Source of the DNA: Nageia nagi
Taxonomy: Eukaryota; Pinophyta
NCBI GenBank assembly: GCA_050084985.1
Contig: JBITNC010000001.1
Span: 188,914,001-188,978,000, forward strand
Length of the DNA stretch: 64,000 nucleotides
Direction of reading: 5' to 3'
Shown here: piece after piece, positions 50,161 through 62,650 of the stretch
How positions within the stretch are numbered: the first letter of the stretch is position 1
Layout of the letters: every line of letters starts with the position of its first letter
The notes under the pieces: generated by a model
The model's database searches: none
What the model was told of the DNA's origin: nothing
What the model saw: the letters and a program-made list of their open reading frames with translations, nothing else
Made by a program: the position numbers and the translations under genes

Positions 50161-51090
50161 GGCTCCAAAAAAGCTACCTTCTTTTGATAAATTAGGTCCT
50201 AAATTATGTTGAGAAATGTGACATAATACTTTGTTGCATGCCCTCATTGTTGTTGATATTCACAAAACTCATATAATTTATAGTCCTTTAGCACCCTTAC
50301 TGCAAATGATGGATGAGGTGTAGGCTTAGGTGATGGAACCAATAACTTTCATTTGATCAAATTTCTTATGACCCCATTGATATCATCATAGATAGGTGTA
50401 AATTTCCATTTGGGAAATTTCTAACATTCTATGTAAATCAATTTTCCTTCTTTGTCAACTTTGTGAATCTCCATTGCTGCTATTGTAGGTTGTTGTACTT
50501 GTTCCACTTTGGCTACTATTGGTGCTTCATGAGAATGTTCCTTTTATTATGATGTTATGATTGGCAGGGTGATTTATCCCATTTTACTTTAATTCTAGTT
50601 TCCTATATATATATATATATGATGTTAAATTGCTCTTTTCCCAATAATGCCTATAAAACTGCATCAAGAGACAACTTGTGGTAATTGAAACATTCTTATA
50701 CATACTTTGATTGGAGTGATTCTAAGAAGACCATGATCTTCGTATCATCATTTATACGAATTTGATTAGTCTTTTTGGTATAAAATATGATAAATCATTC
50801 GATAAATTATCCTTCTTTATGTTTTATCTTCAATAAGTCATTGAATGTAAACATTTTTGTAATACAAAGTTGGAAATGCTAGTAAAAGATAATTTTAACT
50901 ATCCAAATCTAGTAATGCTACTATGTGGCAATTTGTTAAACCATTCTAAAGCCTTTCCTTTTAAAGACAAAGGGAATAACTTTGCATGCAATTCCTCATC
51001 CAAAGTTATTAAAGATACTTCATTAGAAAAAATACATACATGAAGATACATATCAGTAGTACCATCAAACCTTGTAAACTTCAACTTTTA
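50161..51090 (-). pseudogene. G2 gag (Ty3/gypsy Retrotrans_gag)
   Basis: Minus strand. The open part 51084-50899 reads KFTRFDGTTDMYLHVCIFSN, then EELHAKLFPLSLKGKALEWF and NKLPHSSITRF, the classic gypsy gag core. Downstream, in shifted frames, come FNDLLKIKHKEG and DDTKIMVFLESLQS (about 50840-50690). Near 50290-50180 a decayed knuckle CEYQQQ-GHATK with a following helix matches the G1 knuckle CEYHQTKGHATN. At least three frameshifts and several stops. No pol follows. Confidence 0.85.
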
Positions 51091-52888
51091 TTAGAAAGTA
51101 GTACCCTATTTATGATTTGCATGCACAAAGGGTTGTTGTCTTCATTTATGTATGGATCTAATCCTTAATACTTGGAAATTATCTTGACTTATTGTTGTAT
51201 GCCATCAATTATATCCTAATCTATCATGGGTACTGTAGGCTCCAAGGGTGGAGGAAGGATGATAATTAGCATGTATTCCTTTGCATTTTCTAGTGGTTGT
51301 TTGGATTGTTATCCTTCTTCAAAGGTAGGAAATTATTGTATAGGATTAAAGACTTCAAAAACTCATATTTTATCATTTCTATCATAGATAATATTGTGCA
51401 ATGTGGTTGATACATACCACTCTCTTTCATTGTGAGACATTAATATCATATTTAAGAATTTATGAACATTTAATGTCATTCTCTTTTTGATTCCATCCAG
51501 GAATAGACTATGTAGCTTGGGAAAGTAGTCTATCTACTTCTTCCTCTTGATATTTCCTCTCATCTATGCGAGCACACTAAACTAGTTACTTATTCTTGAC
51601 CTAAAATATTCCTATTTTACTTGTGTAATCATTTTGTACTTTATGAAGTATCCATTTGTATTATTTGACTTTTTTAGGAATACTCTTATTTGCTACGGCC
51701 TATTCATCAACTAAGTGAAGAAATTTGGTTCTAATCCTATTATCTTCTTTTGACCAATCTGAAAAAGGTGTATCAATATCTATAAAAGCTTGTTGATTTC
51801 TTTATATGTTGCAGGATCATCATGTTCACATTCATCTTCAAAAATGAAATTTGTATCATCATTTAAGTTTGGAACCTGTTCATCTTGCCTATTCTGTTCA
51901 ACTTATGACAAGACCATCATCAACTAGACCTGAATGATCAACTTAGGCTTTCTAATGAATAAAGTCTTGGAATGTACTAGGTTGAGCAATCTTTTCATTG
52001 ATACTATTGATTAATTCAATGATCTCTTACTAATTTTCCTGAGCTATATTCGTCATAGAGACTACTAATAGAACTAGAGCTGCTGTCTTTGTCTAAGACT
52101 CAACACCCACACTAAGGTTAGCATTCATGCTGATGTAAGTGTCTGCACTAGCTTCAAGAAGGATAAATGGTTGGAAATTTGGTATTACCATAAATCTATT
52201 CATGAAGAATCCCAAATTTGTATTTCAAGTTGTAAGAGTCATATAGTTAGGAGGAATGTTCTCCTTATACTTGTTATAATGCCATAACTAGCATTATTTT
52301 GCTACTTCTTCATATTCAAGCACATCAACTACATATGCCTTTTATTCAATTGGTAATCCACTAAGAAGTTTGATGAATATATGCTTATTTTCTTTTCAAC
52401 TCATAACTTTATTGAATATCTCATCATCACTCAATTGGGTAATGATCTCCTCTTCAGTTGTGATAGAAGGTTATTGATTTAGAGGGGTTTGATATCATGT
52501 ATTATCTAAATTAATCATATAATTTACTATCTTAGCTGAATTGTCAGAGCTATATGCAAAGCTCTCCTAGTATGAAGCACTATGAATAGCTTCTTTAGTT
52601 ATCTACCCATGTACATTGGTATATGGTTGATTGGTGGGAACTCTTTCACTTCACCTTTGAACCACTTTAGGCCTACAAATTCTTCTTCTTTATGGAGTTT
52701 TCTTAGCTATAGGGTTAGTATTAAGATGCACATTTTCATTATTAGTAACAAAAAATGCCTTAGAAATATAGTACATAAATAGGACATTTAATAGGATTGA
52801 CATTGTACTAGAATTGTAGGTTCAAAGGCAAATTTATTCTAACCCTGATTAAGAAAAATACAAAGTTATAAAATGATGGATGCCAATA
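51091..52888 (-). other. G2 5' leader and gag N-terminal region
   Basis: Between the 5' LTR and the gag core. Next to the LTR the minus strand reads TATTGGCATCCATC, a TGG-starting candidate primer-binding site at about 52876-52886. A dispersed word pair lies at about 52108-52165. Short open frames (such as 52582-52782 plus) are not convincing. Confidence 0.55.
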
Positions 52889-53689
52889 TGTTGATATCTG
52901 TTTTGGTACGCCTAGGTTTACCTCTAAATGACCTAAAAACACATATACATTTATTTATATGATAAACCTAAGCTAATCAACTTAGACAAATATACATGAA
53001 TAAGGGAATTCAATAGTGCAGTAACAAAATAATGAAATTAAAGTGATTTCAAGATGTAAAATACAACTACACACACTAAAGAGAAAGAAATCAAGTGAAA
53101 GATAAATACTTGTATGTGCTTACCTATGCCAAGGTCGAGGATATGACATATGAACTTATCAAAGAGTAATAGCTTTATTGTGTGAACCCTATGGTCAATT
53201 GCAGAAGAAATGTTAGAGCAAGCAACAGTCTCAAAAAGCTCAATGTAGGCATGGACATCAGCATGGGTGCTAATGATATTGAAGAATGAGGTTTGCCAAC
53301 AAGGATCAATGATAAAAGAGATGACAATAAGTCAAAACAAACATATGATCGCAAAAGTGGATAACAAATATTCTCTTGAATGGTAACATGATTCCAATCT
53401 TAATAACTGATGTTTAGAAATATCTAAGTATAGGGTATCAACTATTGATATGTAATCCTAACATGCTTTTCCTAGGTAATAAATACTTATATTTGTATCA
53501 GGTATGATTGACCATTTCATCCCTTATATGAAGGTAGTAGCCATCTCGGTGTACCTAACATAAAATATAAGAACACAACTTGAGAAATATGTGATAATAA
53601 GATAAAATATGACTAAATGTGATTAAAACATGCATGTAAGTTGCACCTAAGTGGGACCATGTTAAGGGAACCACTTTTATGTTTCAATA
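52889..53689 (-). repeat. G2 5' LTR (right)
   Basis: 801 bp, pairs with 44061-44851. Dispersed words at about 53212-53232 and 53257-53278. The terminal CA is now TA (TTTCAATA). Confidence 0.92.
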
Positions 53690-53694
53690 GTTAG
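53690..53694. repeat. Target-site duplication of G2, right copy (GTTAG)
   Basis: Exact match to 44056-44060. Confidence 0.93.
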
Positions 53695-54060
53695 TTAGGA
53701 ATATTTTTACATGTATGAATATATAATAAAGTTGAGTAATCAATTTAAAAAGATGAAAGAAATTATGGATATGTATGATATAAACATGATTGTTAAGATG
53801 AGGGAAGCCTTATTTTTGTACCAAGGTATACAAAAATACCATGACTTACCACTAAAAGAATGGAATATAAGGAAAATGTGTTATGAATTGGCACCACAAA
53901 AAATTGTGAAGATTAAAAGTGAGTTTAACACTTTTTCTAGCAATGAAAAATATGTTTACAGGTGGTAGTGTTATGAAAAGAAATTTTTGAAAGAGAATTT
54001 TTCCTTTATAATCTAGGATGGTGATAGGTATCACTTATGTAAAGAAAAACTTTTTTCCTT
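53695..54060 (+). pseudogene. Unrecognised helical protein gene, 3' part after G2
   Basis: With G2 and one GTTAG removed, the frame EEIQYMRNHFSRVS ending at 44060 continues here through one TAG into YEYIIKLSNQFKKMKEIMDM and a further 75 open codons to 53968 (WNIRKMCYELAPQKIVKIKS). It decays after about 54060. This continuity is good evidence that both parts are one coding region that G2 landed in. Confidence 0.65.
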
Positions 54061-57000
54061 AACCTAAGTTGACTACAAGTGTTAGGTTTTTGAAGAGAGG
54101 TTTTTGGAGGAGTTTCTTATTATGTATGTGAACATGGTTTTCCTAGTGATTGGATAGAACATTGGAATTCTTAAAGGTAATGGGGTTACTAGTATTTATT
54201 TTTCCTATTTTATTTTTTTCAAAAAATGCTTGGTTTGTTTATTTGTTTTCTAGGAGATGTCATGTAGACATGATTATTTAGTATTTTTCTTTCTGTTTGA
54301 TGGATGCAAGTTATAGTTTATACCTCCTTGAGTGAATAAGAAATGAGTTTTGATTTCCTTGGTTAATATTGAACATATAAGAATATCAATAATATTAAAC
54401 TTCAAAATCCATTGCACTACTTACCAGCTGCAGATAACAATCACCAATCCAAGAAGAGTCCTCCAAAATAGATGAACATTATCCTAGTAGAGATGAACAA
54501 CTATACCATTTATGGAATGCATAGAAAATAACTTAGACACACACTCATCATAATGTTTAAAATATTAGTTTTTTATTTTATTCCTAAAAGAAGAAAAATA
54601 GTGAAGGTTAGGGATGTTGGGTGTACCTCATTTATGGTGACTAACATTCCCCTCAATTGGTATGGAGCAATTTTTACAATATAGATTGGTACCTTATTTT
54701 TGTAAAAATAAACATTTAGGTAATATCAAAATATTGGAAAGGATTCAAAATCTATACTCATTACATGAATATGAGTTATTTGATAAATGTATCTCTTACC
54801 ATGAAAGAAGTGATGCCAATTCTAAACTCTATAATAAATATCCCCATATATATAATACCTACACCTTGCAAATATTATATTTATCATTATAACCAACTAT
54901 AGAAGATCAAGGGATATCCTATGTATTAGCAATCACTAGCTTTATATCCAAAAAATCCATTGAACCGAAATTCAATCTCAACATTTGAAGTATGCACAAG
55001 CACTTTCAAATAATGTTGTTAAATAAGAAAATAGATTGAAATGAAAATAGTTATCTACACAGAGCCTTTTTAAACCTATTGGAAGAATTCCTAAATTTTA
55101 ACTATATTTGTATCTAAGAATACTAGATCATATAACTTTCTACAAGCTACAGGAAAAAAGATAACTAGGGTTAAGATTCCTCTCTAGGACCTATTCCAAT
55201 GTAAGTTTTTTTCCTAAATTCTATCAAGATTGAATGATAAAAATACATAAAAGAGCATTGAAGCACTTATAGGATACATGAAAGAAAATTTTGAAACCAA
55301 GCCATCTACAAAATATTTTACTTTTTATTAATGGAAAACATGCTTATGGTGATAAATCAAATGATAAATATTTAAATATTGATGGAAATTGAATAGATTT
55401 AGAAATTGATGGATGTTGAATTGGTTACAAGATGACTATTGTATTATTTTTGAATTTTTTCCATAGTTTATTGCATAGTTAGGAAACCATTTGATACATG
55501 TTGAAAACATCCTATGAAAAAGTAGTTTCAGAATATTATGGACCCTATCATCCTTATTGCTAGAAAAGTTGCTTTCTAGAAGAATTGTATGGTTATATTT
55601 TTAGAAGATCAACCTCTAGTTCATTTGATGATAGACATCTATATAAAAAATACATATTTGGATTATAAATTTCATATAAGGAATTATGATTAAAGTTAAT
55701 TATGGAAATTGATTACAAATTTTTTCATTGTAAGATTATGCAGTTTAAAGCACTTAAAAGCACTTATTTCCATATCCAAGTATTTAGAATGAGGTGCAAT
55801 GAATAAGAGCTAGATTTTAAAATAATTAACTTGCCATGGTGCCATTTTGGAAATGTTCCAAATATTTCTCTTGATATAACACTATGATGCATTTTGACAT
55901 TGAAAGATAAATGTGATGCCACTTTTTGAATATTATTCAAACACCTCAAATGGGACATTGGAGTTTTGGAGCACAATAATGATGAAAATAACTACCAAAT
56001 TCTGTAGATATGCTCTTGTAATTGGGATTCTAGACCTCTAATAACTACAAAGGGGGTTCAAAGTTTGAAATCTACCCTCTTTTTACCTGAATTTGATGAA
56101 GTTGGCTACTAATGACTAAATGCTACCTAATAATATCTCCAAATGCCTTTCAAATATAAATATAAGCCTTCAAATAATGCCAATAATGCCTATAAATTAC
56201 TGTAATTGGTTGAATCAAATATGAAGCTCATAAATTACAATTCCTTTGAGTCCAAATGTAAATCCTATGTAGGTTTTCCTCCAAGAGAGTTAGGGTTTTC
56301 ATCCTACTCTCAAAATTCAAGGGTTTTTATACTTGAATCAATCTCCCACAATTGGTTTCCATCTACAGAAGATGTCACTTGGGATTTCCATCCATAAGAG
56401 AAAAATGGGTATTAACTACTTAGCCAATTACACAAAGTAAAAAATAAATAATAACATCCAATTGTAATTATCTTATTTTATATATTTATTTGTACATAGT
56501 TTGGAGTGGAGTGATTTGGTATGTTTTAAGTGTTAGGTGTGTTAAGAATAAATTTGGAAATAATTTAATCAAAGGGTAAGTAAGGGGTACATGGAGTTAT
56601 TTATTTTTCTAATATTTCATTAAGTGAAAAATTAAAAGTGTAATATCATTGAGAAATTAGAAGAAATTATTATAAAAAGGGGTTTAAGACTCTCATTGGG
56701 GATTTTTTTACTTATTATTCAAATTATTATTTTGGAATTTCATCCAAGACCCTCTCTTGTGGACGGAAATGCATAGGAGAAGAGTTAGAGGATGCAAACC
56801 CTCATTACTCACATTTTAGGATGGAAACCCCTAGAGAATTACTTGGTTTTCATTCCATATTTATCAATGGGCTAGAAGATATTCTAATAAAACTAAAGGT
56901 ATATTTGATTAGAGTAAGGTTACTATATTTATTTTGGGATCAATAATTTATTATTTTCTACTGTTTAGTGGAACATGGGATTCTGGAAAGATATTGTTCA

Positions 57001-58399
57001 TTTTGGAGGTCATTTTCATCAGCATTTTTATCTCTAGGTGAGATATTTGCAGTCCTAGAGACTTGTGTGAGTAGTTTAGGGTTTACTTGATCAAATTTGA
57101 GGCTTTTCATTGATCAAATCATAGGCTGGTAATGGGATGTTGAATTCATGAGTATATATATATTTATTTTTATTTTTTATTTTTAATGACTAGAATCATT
57201 ATTGGCAGAGGGATATTGCTATTAAAGGGGTTTTATTTATCATTATTAAAGCTTAAATCCATTATATCTTCCCATCATCTAATTAAATCTACATATGGGA
57301 TGAGAAATTAAATTTTGTACATACTAGATATGCAACTAAGGGAGGATGTCCAGCCATTTATCTATTTGCATATTATTTTGAGATGTTAGATTGTCTAGCT
57401 TTACAATCTAAAGAGGAATGTGCCAGTATTGATAACCCTATTAACCATATCAAAAACATAAATCACTAAATTTGCATAGATTCAAGGGGAATTACATTAG
57501 TAGAAAAATATTTATCTAGTCTAAGGCCTGTTATCACTCATTATCAATCCTAAAAGAGGATGTCTACAAAATAAAATGAATTTTAGCAAATATTAAGGCA
57601 AGATATACCTCCCATTTAATTTTTCCAACCTTAAATAGAAGAAACTATCATTTGGAGATATATTCTTCAACATTTATAATTAGATCTTATGTTTTGTGAG
57701 TTATTTTTATATGATCCCTTGAGAACTATTTATGTAATTATCCATCCATTTCAAATTTAATGTAAATTTATGTTGTGGGTATTATTTGGTAAGTTTTGAA
57801 TAGATTTGTAACTTCCAAATCATAGATCAAAATTTCATTTGAGTATTTTAGAATGTTGTTGTGCAAAGATTGCAATATGTTTTTTAGGGTTTGATAATTT
57901 TTGAACTAGCACATTATAATAAATCATAAAATTCTCCTAATTTTGCATCCTGACATTGAAAGATAAATAATAAACTTCTCCTAATATATGTTCTAATCAC
58001 TATGATGGTAATTCAATGTGTTGGAAACACATTGAAAGATAAATCGCAAACATATATTAATTTTTTTATATGGTTAGGCTTTGTGATTGAAGTAGAGAAA
58101 GTAAAGGAGTAATAAACTTACAAGAGTGAAAGTAAGTGTAATGATTATGCTCAAAGGTTGTTAGATGAAAAAATATAAAGTTACTGGAAACCACAAGGAA
58201 TTAAGAAATCTAATAGTAAATGTGGAAAGTAAACTATTGTAACAACTTATCATGTTTATTACCATTTTGTGTGGTTACTACATGTAGCAGAGAGACCTTG
58301 AAAAACATCCCCAAGTTAAAGATATTCACAAGTTTAATATGTTTCATATGTAAACTACAAATTATTTCTAGTCAACAATTTCTTTCATATTATGGAAAA
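54061..58399. other. Unassigned AT-rich DNA
   Basis: No recognisable gene or LTR pair. The open frame at 54662-54892 (76 codons) has no motif. 56250-56400 and 56720-56830 are slightly less AT-rich and share short phrases on opposite strands (ATTTCATCC, GAGAG), perhaps old LTR pieces. The phrase ACATTGAAAGATAAAT recurs near 55899, 57952 and 58028. Confidence 0.4.
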
Positions 58400-61021
58400 G
58401 TGTTTGTTGACCTATGGTATTGTCATTATTGTTAAAGGATATTATTAGCCTAAGTTGATATTGTTTTCAATTATGCAAATAATTCACAATGAAAAAGGTG
58501 AGCAAAATTATTGATAATGTCAAAGGAGAACATGAAGTGTTATGCTTACTAAAAGTTACTAGATGGATTAAGGTTACTATATGTATTGACAGGTGTTTGT
58601 ATGGAATGGAATGCTAATAATGAATACCTATAGTGTTGGGTGCAAAGGATAAATGTCAATAATTAATTTTATTGATGTGGCGATATGTTTACTAAGTGGA
58701 TCCAAGTATCATTGCTGATATGATCGGGTGGTTGCCAATTGTAACAAGTTTTATACATAGTGTTGGGTGATGAGATTAAGGTATTTTGGGTGCTTGAACA
58801 AATATAGGGTATGAATATATTGCTACTAGGTGTTTACTATAGGCATAGTAGTAAAATAATCAATTGATAATAATGGCTACTAGTATTTTGGAAGCATGTG
58901 TATACAGATAGATGCTAAAACCAATGTATTCCTGGATGATGACATCAAAAAAGAAATGATGCTACAAAATACACTAAGTTCGATCACTAAGACAACATAC
59001 TACAATGATGAGAAAGGTAAAATATTGGCAAGGAGAAGATAATATGAATATTTAGAAGAGGACACTGATACATGATGTTAGTAATTTGATGGCTACTAAA
59101 AATACTCTAAATCTAATGACATATATTATAAGATTCCTTGATGATGAAGTTAAGCATTGGTAAGGGAAATATACCTAAAAAGTTATCAAAAAGTGACATA
59201 ATCACAACAAAGATATACAAAAATCAACTAAGTTTAGTAGTGAAGATGTAAGGCTAACATGATGAATCGTGAAAGGATCAATAAAGGAATAAAGGCAAAG
59301 ATCATTGGTGGATGATGTCAACAAAAGGATGGCATTGAGAAATACAAAGGTTCTAACACCTTAAGAAGAGATTCTAAAAGATGATGAAGTTAAGTATTGG
59401 ACCAAGAGCATAAAGTGAAGGGATTCTAGTGAGTGAAATCATCAAGTAGAAGTTTACCAAAAATACATTGGATTTGACACCTTAGGTAACAAGGCTTGAA
59501 GATATTGAATAATGAGGATCGATGGAGAAGACAAGGTAAAGAGATGTTGGTGGATAATGTTAGCAAGGAGTTGGCTATAAACTTTACATTGAATCTAATA
59601 CCTAATATGAGATTGTATTAATACAAACAAATCAAAATACCAACAAAGGAGAAATACAAAGGAGCTATTGGTAGATGATGCCAATGATAAAAGGTATGAA
59701 AAATACACTAGCTATGGTAATAGCTCAAAATGAACTAATTTTAGGAGTATGATGGAAAAGGGATTATAAGTGACAAAGTAGAGTACCTATATAGAATAAA
59801 TATAAAGAGGTTACTTGTAGGTGATGTAAGAGTAATATCAATAATTGAAAGTGATAAAAATAACACTAATTGTAATTTGTGTAAAATATGGACATGTTGA
59901 TGAGAGTATAAGCCATTGAACTGAAGAATGATGGCCATATATGATGTTGAAGAGCATGTAAAGGGCCCTAAAAATAAGCAAATCTAACCATAAATATCTA
60001 TGAAGAATAAGGTTGATCGAATGAGTACATATCATCATGAGAGTTGTGAATGAAGTTTAGTAAAAATGGTTTCTTATTGATTTTCATAACTATGAGTTGT
60101 ATGGGTTTGCAAGAAATCATTATCATCATGATCATTATAGTTGAAGGTATGGATAATCATAACTATTAGTTTAAAATAGACACTACCAAAAGCAATTACA
60201 ATGACATTTGTAATTGAAAGAGACAAGGAGCTGATAATGTATTTTTTGTATAACTGAATTACTAGACATATTATTGGTGACTATTACTAGGGTTTGAGCT
60301 ATAGGGAATATACTTGAATGAAAAATTAGAATGTAAAAACGTATTTTTGATGATGTGTGAAGGTGTAAGAAGATGCTGAAGTGTATGAGTTGCAATAAGT
60401 ATGCTTGAATAAATATATGAATCAGCTATAGATAAAATGATTGAAAACATTAAGGAGGTGTAAAAAAATAGAGAATATATTCTCTAAATGTGTGAATGAG
60501 ATATTGATGATGATATGTAGTGATAGATTGGAAAATAGGATAGTGTATTAGTTATGAATATTGATTCTAAGATTCAAAAAGAGGAAGCTGGAGTTGAAGT
60601 TTCATGATCTATAGACGAGTGAGGGATCTATGAACAAAGAAGGCATATTTATATCAAACTTACAATCAAGCTTTGAAGTCCAAGTTGGTTCTTGGTGTAG
60701 GGGTCGATGCTCCTTCTAGTTGTTTTGATAAAGTAAGGGTGATGCTTTATTTCAGTTGGTGCTAGTAAATGGTTGTAAAGTTGGTGCTTTATAAGGGCAA
60801 GATTTGGACCATGATCTAAGCAAGATTATCCATGGATGTAGTTATATTGGTGAATGATGTTATATATCATGTTGTGTGATGCTCCCTTGATGTACTTTCC
60901 TTACTTTAGTTTATTTCAATTTTTATCTTCCATGGTTTTAGTTTTATAAGTTGAGCATTTGAGGTTTAAAAATATAATATATTGATTCATTCCCCCTCTT
61001 AGTGTCATTATATGACTAACA
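58400..61021 (+). repeat. Probable long 5' LTR of copia element C3, internally repetitive
   Basis: Ends in CTAACA directly before a primer-binding site, so at least its right end is an LTR end. From about 58890 to 59760 phrases like GATGATGTCAACAA, GAAGTTAAGTATTGG and AAATACACTGAATCTAA recur every 100-170 bp in worn form. The left end is not located; TGTTAG at about 58157 is one candidate. No 3' partner is in the window. Confidence 0.5.
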
Positions 61022-61023
61022 AT

Positions 61024-61035
61024 TGGTATCAAATC
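61024..61035 (+). other. C3 primer-binding site
   Basis: TGGTATCAAATC, two bases after the LTR end, two changes from the initiator-Met tRNA-complementary site TGGTATCAGAGC seen at 10049. Confidence 0.75.
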
Positions 61036-61123
61036 CATATCCCATTAGAAAAAACATTAATTAGCTTGGCAAGATCTTGTATTAGCACAAAATGGTAAAA
61101 TAGAAAGGATAAAAAAATTCTTA

Positions 61124-62650
61124 TCAGTTAGCTAAGGTACAACTTGAAGAATCCATGGTAGAAGTGTTTTCCATGGCTCTAAAGGTGAAAGAAGCTATAA
61201 AAATAAAAGAAGAATCAACTGACATGTCCTACTTAGAAGAGAAAGAAAGAAGATTCAAAATTTTAGAAGAGCCTAAAGGAGAAGAAATAGAAGTAGTAGT
61301 TGATCTAAAAGCATAACTAATAGCTTCCCTAGAATACTTGGACAATGAAAGGAGGAAAAATAAAACAATTCCCAAGAAGTTGAAAGAATATGGTGATTTA
61401 ATTGAAGACCTCTACATACAAGTTAAAAAGGCTAAGATAACTAAAGAAGAAGTGAGATTACAAATTAGTAATAATGTTAAAACATATAACACACCATATA
61501 AAGAACTTGTAACCCTAAGAATGTAGCTTGAAGAATTTAATAAAATAGTTAAAGATTTATGCCTACTGCTTAAGACAACCAAGAAGATAGAAGAAGCTCT
61601 AAGATCATAGTTAAATGATAATGATTAGGTATATATTAAACCTATAGGAGAGCTTGTTGGCCTAAGAAAGAAACTTGTGGCAAGCTAGGAAATGAAGAAA
61701 TCCTTGAGATCACATGCAAAACATTACAATATGTGTGAAGAGATAGCAAATAAAGTCATTAAATATCTAAATTTGCAAGTGGAAGAAGCAAGAAAAATTG
61801 AAGAGGCATCAAATTACATACTAAGGAGAAATATGTTGCCCATTACAAACTTGAAGAAGAGATTATTTCATTGAGGAAGAAACTAGATGAAGCCTATCAA
61901 AAGCTGATCATAAGCCTTAAGTTTAAGAAAAGTACATGATTATTGGATGATATGTTGAGACAACAAAGAGACCCCAAGATCATATATGATCTTGGATATA
62001 ATACAAAATAACCTTTATCCTCCAAAGATGCAAAGAAGAAGAGTTTCAATAATGTGGGAGCAAAGTAAAAGGAGCATAAATTTGAAACATCAAAGCAGCC
62101 TCCAAAGGATAAAAATTCAATACAAGTTAATGCAAACACAAATAATTAGCCAAATACCAACATACCAAATAATTAGAGGATCAAATTTACTAGAGAAACA
62201 TATCAAAGAAGATATCAAGAAAATATTGCATCACATAAACACTAACAATCATATTTGCAACACAAATAAAAAATATTTGTAGCAAGCCAAAACTAACAAA
62301 ATAGGTTTCATGCATCTCATCCTATTTATGATAGTGTATTCTTTGGTTATTATTTTAAATGTAATCAATATAGTCATAAGGAAACTAGATGTAAGCCAAA
62401 TATCATGCATAGGGATTTTAATATACAAAGATCATTTAGGTATATGCTAGATGATAATATAAAATGCTTTAAATGCTACTAGTATGATCATAAAGTAGTC
62501 AATTATAAATCAAACATCAGACCAAAGTATCATAATGGTAGAATTTTATATACCCCTCATATTGAATATAATGTACAATATTTTAACTGTAATGCTTATA
62601 ACCATATGGTAAGATTTTGTAGAAACACTTTTGCATCTAATAGGTGGAAG
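61124..62650 (+). pseudogene. C3 gag: coiled-coil copia gag with three zinc knuckles
   Basis: One frame runs about 61124-61874 with five stops, giving a Lys/Glu-rich coiled coil (RRKNKTIPKKLKEYGDLIED; then YNMCEEIANKVIKYLNLQVE). A shifted frame continues with EEIISLRKKLDEAYQKL near 61860. Three knuckles follow at about 62340-62397 (YFKCNQYSHKETRC), 62460-62516 (CFKCY-YDHKVVNY) and 62573-62630 (YFNCNAYNHMVRFC). In each, one or two Cys have become Tyr, a G-to-A change. Triple-knuckle gags behind a coiled coil are known in long copia elements of the SIRE/Maximus type, which is my best guess. Not functional. Confidence 0.75.

Larger units (their letters stand above)
44061..53689 (-). mobile_element. 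G2: older pol-less gypsy element with antisense PMD gene
   Basis: 9629 bp, LTRs at 44061-44851 and 52889-53689 with exact GTTAG target duplications. Orientation is minus: the polypurine tract lies next to the left LTR and gag reads leftwards. In element order: 5' LTR, leader, gag, antisense PMD gene, tandem repeats, polypurine tract, 3' LTR. No reverse transcriptase, integrase or protease found. The LTRs differ at well over 10 percent of sites by eye, so it is much older than G1. The plan is the same as G1 although the LTR and internal sequences are too diverged to align except in gag and PMD. Confidence 0.9.

Noticed and set aside
44061-53689. Possibility that G2 is a plus-strand element.
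   Set aside because: The polypurine tract lies beside the left LTR on the minus strand and gag reads minus, so the element is minus-oriented and the PMD gene is the antisense one.
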